Shown piece by piece: positions 60,019 to 64,000 of a stretch of DNA of 64,000 bases. The notes beneath the pieces were generated by a model. It was not told where the DNA came from. It did not search any database and saw nothing but the letters and a program-made list of their open reading frames with translations. The translations under genes and the position numbers were made by a program. Source of the DNA: Acanthamoeba sp. SK_2022b (lineage: Eukaryota; Discosea; Longamoebia; Acanthamoebidae); NCBI GenBank assembly GCA_027943245.1, contig JANDJZ010001717.1:1-64000 (forward strand). Reading direction: 5' to 3'. Numbering within the stretch: position 1 is the first letter of the stretch; each line of letters starts with the position of its first letter.

Positions 60019-60479
60019 ACCAGCTTCACCGTCTTGTCTTCTTCATCATGCTCTTAGTCTGTCGTTGTGGCGCATATGAAAGGTTGATACTAATCTGGAT
60101 AGGTTTTGTGGAGGACGCCCAACAAGCTGCTGCTCGGTTTGAGCAAGAGTGGGCACGATGGTCAGCTGCTCTTCCGGTTCATGTTGCCCCTCAAAATTAT
60201 AAATCAATTATTGTTCGAAATATTGTTTCTATTAACTGGCAGTGTTTTATCTCTGCGCGATTAGCTTATCGTAGTGTAAAAATGGATCCAATATATATAG
60301 GGGGCCCTGTGTCGGTGTAGGAGTTATGCGTGAAACGAGAGGTACTGCTGCGCTAGGTTGGATTCACCGACGCGTACGCTCACGTCAAGCATAAGGAGAA
60401 GAGTACGCCTCTTCTGAGGGTACGAATGCCTCTTCCATCCGTCATCCTCAGCAGCTTACACTTATCCAACAGGAATTGG
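60019..60479. other. Intergenic with an AT-rich patch
   Basis: No convincing gene. A frame reads FVEDAQQAAARFEQEWARW (about 60105-60165) and continues through an AT-rich stretch (60185-60300) with codon choice unlike the neighbours, ending at 60320. It could be an inserted foreign piece or chance. Confidence 0.4.
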
Positions 60480-61760
60480 ATGGCCGACTTCGATCGGCTG
60501 CGGACATTGTTTGAAGGTGTGTTTGCAGGCAATATATTCGATCTCGTGCCTGTATCCTTTCTTTTTTCCTCATCCCTTATCTCTTGTGCTCACACCCGGG
60601 TGGCTGCAGGGCTCGATTGACACCCTGGAACTGTTCGAGCAAGTATGTATCACATCTGTCCCGTCCAATGGGGTGATGAGGATGCTGCCTCTCACTTTCT
60701 CTGATCCACGCCAATCAGGGGGACGGCGGAGGTGCCGCAGACGGGAATCGTAATGAGATTGAGTGGCGTGATGGCAAGCGGAATGGCATTGGCACCTTCA
60801 CCTGGGCCTCTGGTGCCCGCTATCATGGTACCAACTGACTCTCTCTTCCCTTACCTCGGAGAGTCGTATATCGACTATATCACTCACCTGTATGAAGGAG
60901 AGTGGAAGGATGACAAGAGGAATGGCTCGGGACGTACTTCAGCGGCAAGTACGAGCTGGTGGGGCGTTAACAGCTGGCCTGACGTCGCAGATACGAGGTA
61001 TGAATGGAAAGAGGACAAGAAAAACGGCTAAGGTGGCCGGTACATGCCAAACTACCGATACGGCAAGATACTGTCGACGACGCCCATGAGTTCCACCAAG
61101 TCGCGGAACACTAAAGGCGGAGGAGGCGGTCAAGGAGTGGGGGCGGGAAAAATTTTTTTGCGACAACATGCGCAAGACCATTCGGAATGGCAACAGTCAT
61201 CCAGGACAAGGCCAGAGAAGCCGAAGAGGCGGACAAGGTCAACCAGTAACTGGCCAGACGAGTTGTTTGAAAGCACGCTGCCAAGGTTGGGAACAAGAAA
61301 CCCGGTAGGTTACATCCTAACCAAGATTGGGCCGTGGGGCTTGGATCCTGATTGGTGCAAGAGTACCGGAGTCTTCTGGAAGGTGGACGAGATGACCTGA
61401 GCCTGGAAGAGCTCATGCCACTCGAAGTTGCTTTGGAAAGGTGATCCCTCTCCTACTCGTGCTGGCTGGAAGGCTGAATTCTGGTGGACGCAGGTCGCGT
61501 GCGCTGGTATTAGATAGAGGAAAAGAACAAGTGCTCCATATACAAGAGATATCCTTACTCTTTGAATTGGCACTATGCCTAATAACACAATGCTGACAGG
61601 TATTCATGGAACGCGAGAAGGAGATGGCCTTCATCCCCTGCGGTTACCACACTTGCTGCAAAGTACGCTGGTCCCTGCACAGGAGAAGGGTAGTGTGCAG
61701 GGTTATCTCATCACGTGACTTGCCTCTATAGACATGCAGTGATATGCAGAACTGGGCCCT
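60480..61760 (+). CDS. MORN-repeat protein with RING-like segment, possibly degraded
   Basis: Exon-like pieces in order. 60480-60560 reads MADFDRLRTLFEGVFAGNIF; its LFEGxFAGNIFD motif recalls the DUF89 phosphatase fold, with low confidence. Around 60610 comes GSIDTLELFEQ. 60745-60825 reads EWRDGKRNGIGTFTWASGAR, a MORN repeat. 60885-60945 reads YEGEWKDDKRNGSGTYF, a second MORN repeat. Around 61000 comes YEWKEDKKNG, a third. 61600-61660 with 61733-61770 reads MEREKEMAFIPCGYHTCCK then TCSDMQ, the first half of a RING zinc finger. Several in-frame stops between pieces (for example after KEDKKNG at 61030) need introns that I could not place. MORN repeats usually bind membranes, and RING domains act as ubiquitin ligases. 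Either intron-rich or decaying. Confidence 0.4.
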
Positions 61761-62167
61761 CTTTGTTGTGAACGTATCTGCGATTGATGTTGCCCGAGTT
61801 AAGCAAATCCATTGGACCGCTTTTGGGTTAAGCAGTGACTGCTGTCGGTCTGGGGAGCGTGCATATACCTCAGCACAGATGTACTCACACCAGGCCAGGT
61901 GCAACAGCTCACTATGCACAACTACGAGCCTTCAGGTCTGGTGCAAGCATTCACCTTGGGACTCAATGTCGTCTTAATTGCCTTACCTACAACGCCTGCG
62001 GTCATCTCCCATCCTCTTGACATCGTCGTTGGCTAGGTATTTGGCCCTCGTTATTGTTCTTTGTAAGGGCCAGCAAAGCCAACGCTGAAGTGCCTCCTTT
62101 CCTTGGGGAGCACGGCCGGTACGCCGCACATTACTCTAAAAGATGCACATGTTAAGAAAGACTGCAG

Positions 62168-64000
62168 AAGATGGAGAAGGAGGAGGTGGTGAAGCAGCAG
62201 CGCCACGAACTCCTGCGCCGCAGCGCGGGCAAGTGAGTCGGATTACTTAGCAAGCGCAAGAGGAGGAAGATTTTTCGACGATGAGGTACACGCCCACCGC
62301 TCCTTGTAAAGCTCCTCCACGAGCTTTAGAAGAGATGTCTTGTCGCCAGCCGATTTCTACCCACCCTGTCGTCCTCATACCTCGAGATTGAACACGAAGC
62401 GGCCCTCCTTCAACAACGGGGCCGTGACAGGAGGCTCCCTGCCCCCCCCCCAAACCAAGGCGCGCTACTGACGTGGGGCTCTGAAATGGGCACTGCAGAG
62501 ACACTGATCGCGCTGAAGAACCCCAACGGCAGCTTCTCTGGGCTCTTCATCCTCCGGGACCTCCAGCGGGTACGTGACCTCGTGCGCGTAAGCTTGGTGG
62601 TCGGTTTTCTCTGCTGACCCCTTGGCTATGTCGTAGACCGCCCGGCTCCAACTCAGGCACCGGCATCGTCCACCAGACGACTGTCCAACAGCCCGGCCGC
62701 TGCCGGAAGCAGCATCACAGGTTTGCCTCTCTCTCTCTGGTGTTCACAGCAACAACGAAAACAGGACGTGGGCTGCCTTTGCCGGCCAGACGCAAGGCCG
62801 CTGCAGGCAGTGCCGATTCTGCGACGTCGTTGGAGAGGAAGGTGTTTGAGGCCTTCTTCGCGTTAACTTCATCACGCCCTCTCTCTCACCACGGAAATGT
62901 TTGCCGCCCAGAGAAGCACTCCCTCATTCACACCGAGTGCATTCCCTTCCTAGATGATGGGGAGACTTGACGCCCCGCATGTGTATAATCGTGTCGACTG
63001 TATCCTCATAACTTGCATTCAAATTTCAGATACGGCAACATGCGGACCGTTAAGAAGGTCTAGAACGTGCTCGCCGAGCCAGACTCTGTTCATCAAAGTA
63101 CGCCGCATTTTTGAGTGTCCCAATTACTCATTGAGCGTGTTGCTAATAGATGTGTTTTGTTTGGCTGGCGACGCAGGAGCTCGGTGGGCCATTCCTGGAG
63201 CCTCAGCTCAAGGAGACCGGTCTCACACTCTACTTCTCCACGCTCACCCGGGAGTTCAGGTGTGCCGCGCCTCCAAGTGGCTGCTCAGACGCTGACATGT
63301 GGTGTGTCACAGCGCCACTCGCACCTTCATTGACGCCTTGCACAAGATCATTAACGAGCGCTTCACCTCGACCAACAATGCGAGCCTGCCGTATGCCTTT
63401 GGCCGCTATTGGCAATCGACAACGCACCCACTGATTTGTTACTTTCGGTTGTGCGGCGCTCGTGTGTTACATGTTGTGGCCTGAGCAGCGGCTCGGTCAT
63501 CGCTCGCCCTACCGGGACAATGATCACCTCAGCCACTTTGAGCCAGGCGCAGCAGGCCGCCGACTCCTTCAAGGTATACTTCCAGCCTTGTTTTGGCTAG
63601 GAAACCTGCTGCTCTGGCTCACACCCATTCGGTTGGCGCAAACAGAGATACTTCAGGGCTACGCACAATGTGCGCTTTGAGGCCAAGATGGATGAGGCCC
63701 TGGAGCACGGTACGTTTCTGCACCTTTGCTTGCTCTCGGTAACGACGACCGCACGGAGGCGACTATGCAGCTCATGCAGTATCTCAAGCGGACCGACCGG
63801 CAAGACAAATATGTCAAGTACATTCACGGTAAGTCGCTATCTTCCGAGCTTTGAGAAGTGCCATGGTGCTGTGGGTGGCTAGTACTCTCTCGCCTCTGTG
63901 TCTGCAGATCTGTGCAAGCAGCGCGAGGGCAACGGTCACCATGTGGAGGCCGGTCTCACTCTCCTGCTGCACTCCGAGCTGTACGAATGGACCGAGGACA
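62168..64000 (+). CDS. DOCK-family guanine nucleotide exchange factor, 5' part (partial)
   Basis: Exons run to the window end. The first clear piece is MEKEEVVKQQRHELLRRSAG (about 62172-62232). Then come LNTKRPSFNNGAVTGGSL (about 62390-62440), TLIALKNPNGSFSGLFILRD (about 62502-62570), LGGPFLEPQLKETGLTLYFS (63179-63260), TRTFIDALHKIINERFTSTN (63315-63378), NVRFEAKMDEALEHG (63665-63711), TEATMQLMQYLKRTDRQDKY (63755-63815) and EGNGHHVEAGLTLLLHSELY (63920-63985). The last blocks are the entry of the DHR-2 domain, which loads GTP on Rac/Cdc42-type GTPases for actin control. The catalytic part lies beyond 64000. One exon near 63030 has an in-frame TAG at 63061. The true start is not identified. Confidence 0.7.

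Overview
The window looks like nuclear DNA of a free-living amoebozoan, most likely Acanthamoeba or a close relative. This is inferred from gene style and was not tested by a search. Genes are GC- and CpG-rich, densely packed on both strands, and cut by many short introns (about 60-150 nt, usually GT-AG). The gene mix also fits: BTB/BACK proteins, a phospholipase B-like protein, a hAT transposon and a Crinkler-like effector. There is no bacterial operon structure. Exon coordinates were read by eye from splice signals and reading-frame phase. Where I give a full exon list, every junction keeps frame.

Layout. 1-381: 3' end of a BTB/BACK gene (+). 843-3129: BTB/BACK protein with a C-terminal discoidin-like domain (+). 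3130-5217: AT-rich, CpG-poor block with direct and inverted repeats. 5218-7581: Crinkler-like nuclease-kinase (+). 7582-8556: scrambled DNA holding a rearranged partial copy of the proteasome activator gene found at 36 kb. 8557-10511: type II membrane glycosyltransferase-like gene (-). 10889-12007: PH-domain protein (+). 12136-21155: four minus-strand genes (amino acid transporter, secreted multicopper oxidase, multi-span membrane protein, tetraspan protein). 21701-23214: intronless, bacterial-type FAD monooxygenase with a frame break near its start.

23281-25213 (-) is a NOL1/NOP2/Sun RNA methyltransferase, head-to-head with SSU72 (25297-26204, +). 26526-28358 (-) is a TKL-type kinase with an altered catalytic loop and a C-terminal CaaX box. 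28784-30939 (-) is a probable mitochondrial membrane protein. 31199-33948 is an apparently intact hAT transposon. 34173-35921 (-) is a von Willebrand A protein. 36122-37709 (+) is a PA28/REG proteasome activator. 37960-38987 (-) is a SAM methyltransferase. 38988-40184 holds a strongly CpG-depleted block.

40185-42642 (+) is a phospholipase B-like lysosomal or secreted hydrolase. 42862-43324 (-) is a small probable mitochondrial protein. 43515-49801 (+) is nucleoporin Nup133. 49911-51585 (-) is an RXYLT1/TMEM5-like glycosyltransferase. 51993-60018 (+) is a DDX60-like Ski2 helicase. 60480-61760 (+) is a MORN/RING-like gene. 62168-64000 (+) is the 5' part of a DOCK-family exchange factor that leaves the window.

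Most genes are unrelated housekeeping functions and are not a pathway. The most unusual material is the 3.5-8.5 kb zone, where a Crinkler-like gene sits between a repeat-rich CpG-poor block and scrambled duplicated gene pieces. Also notable are the CpG-depleted islands at 3.5-5 kb and 39.2-40.1 kb, which resemble the hAT element in composition.
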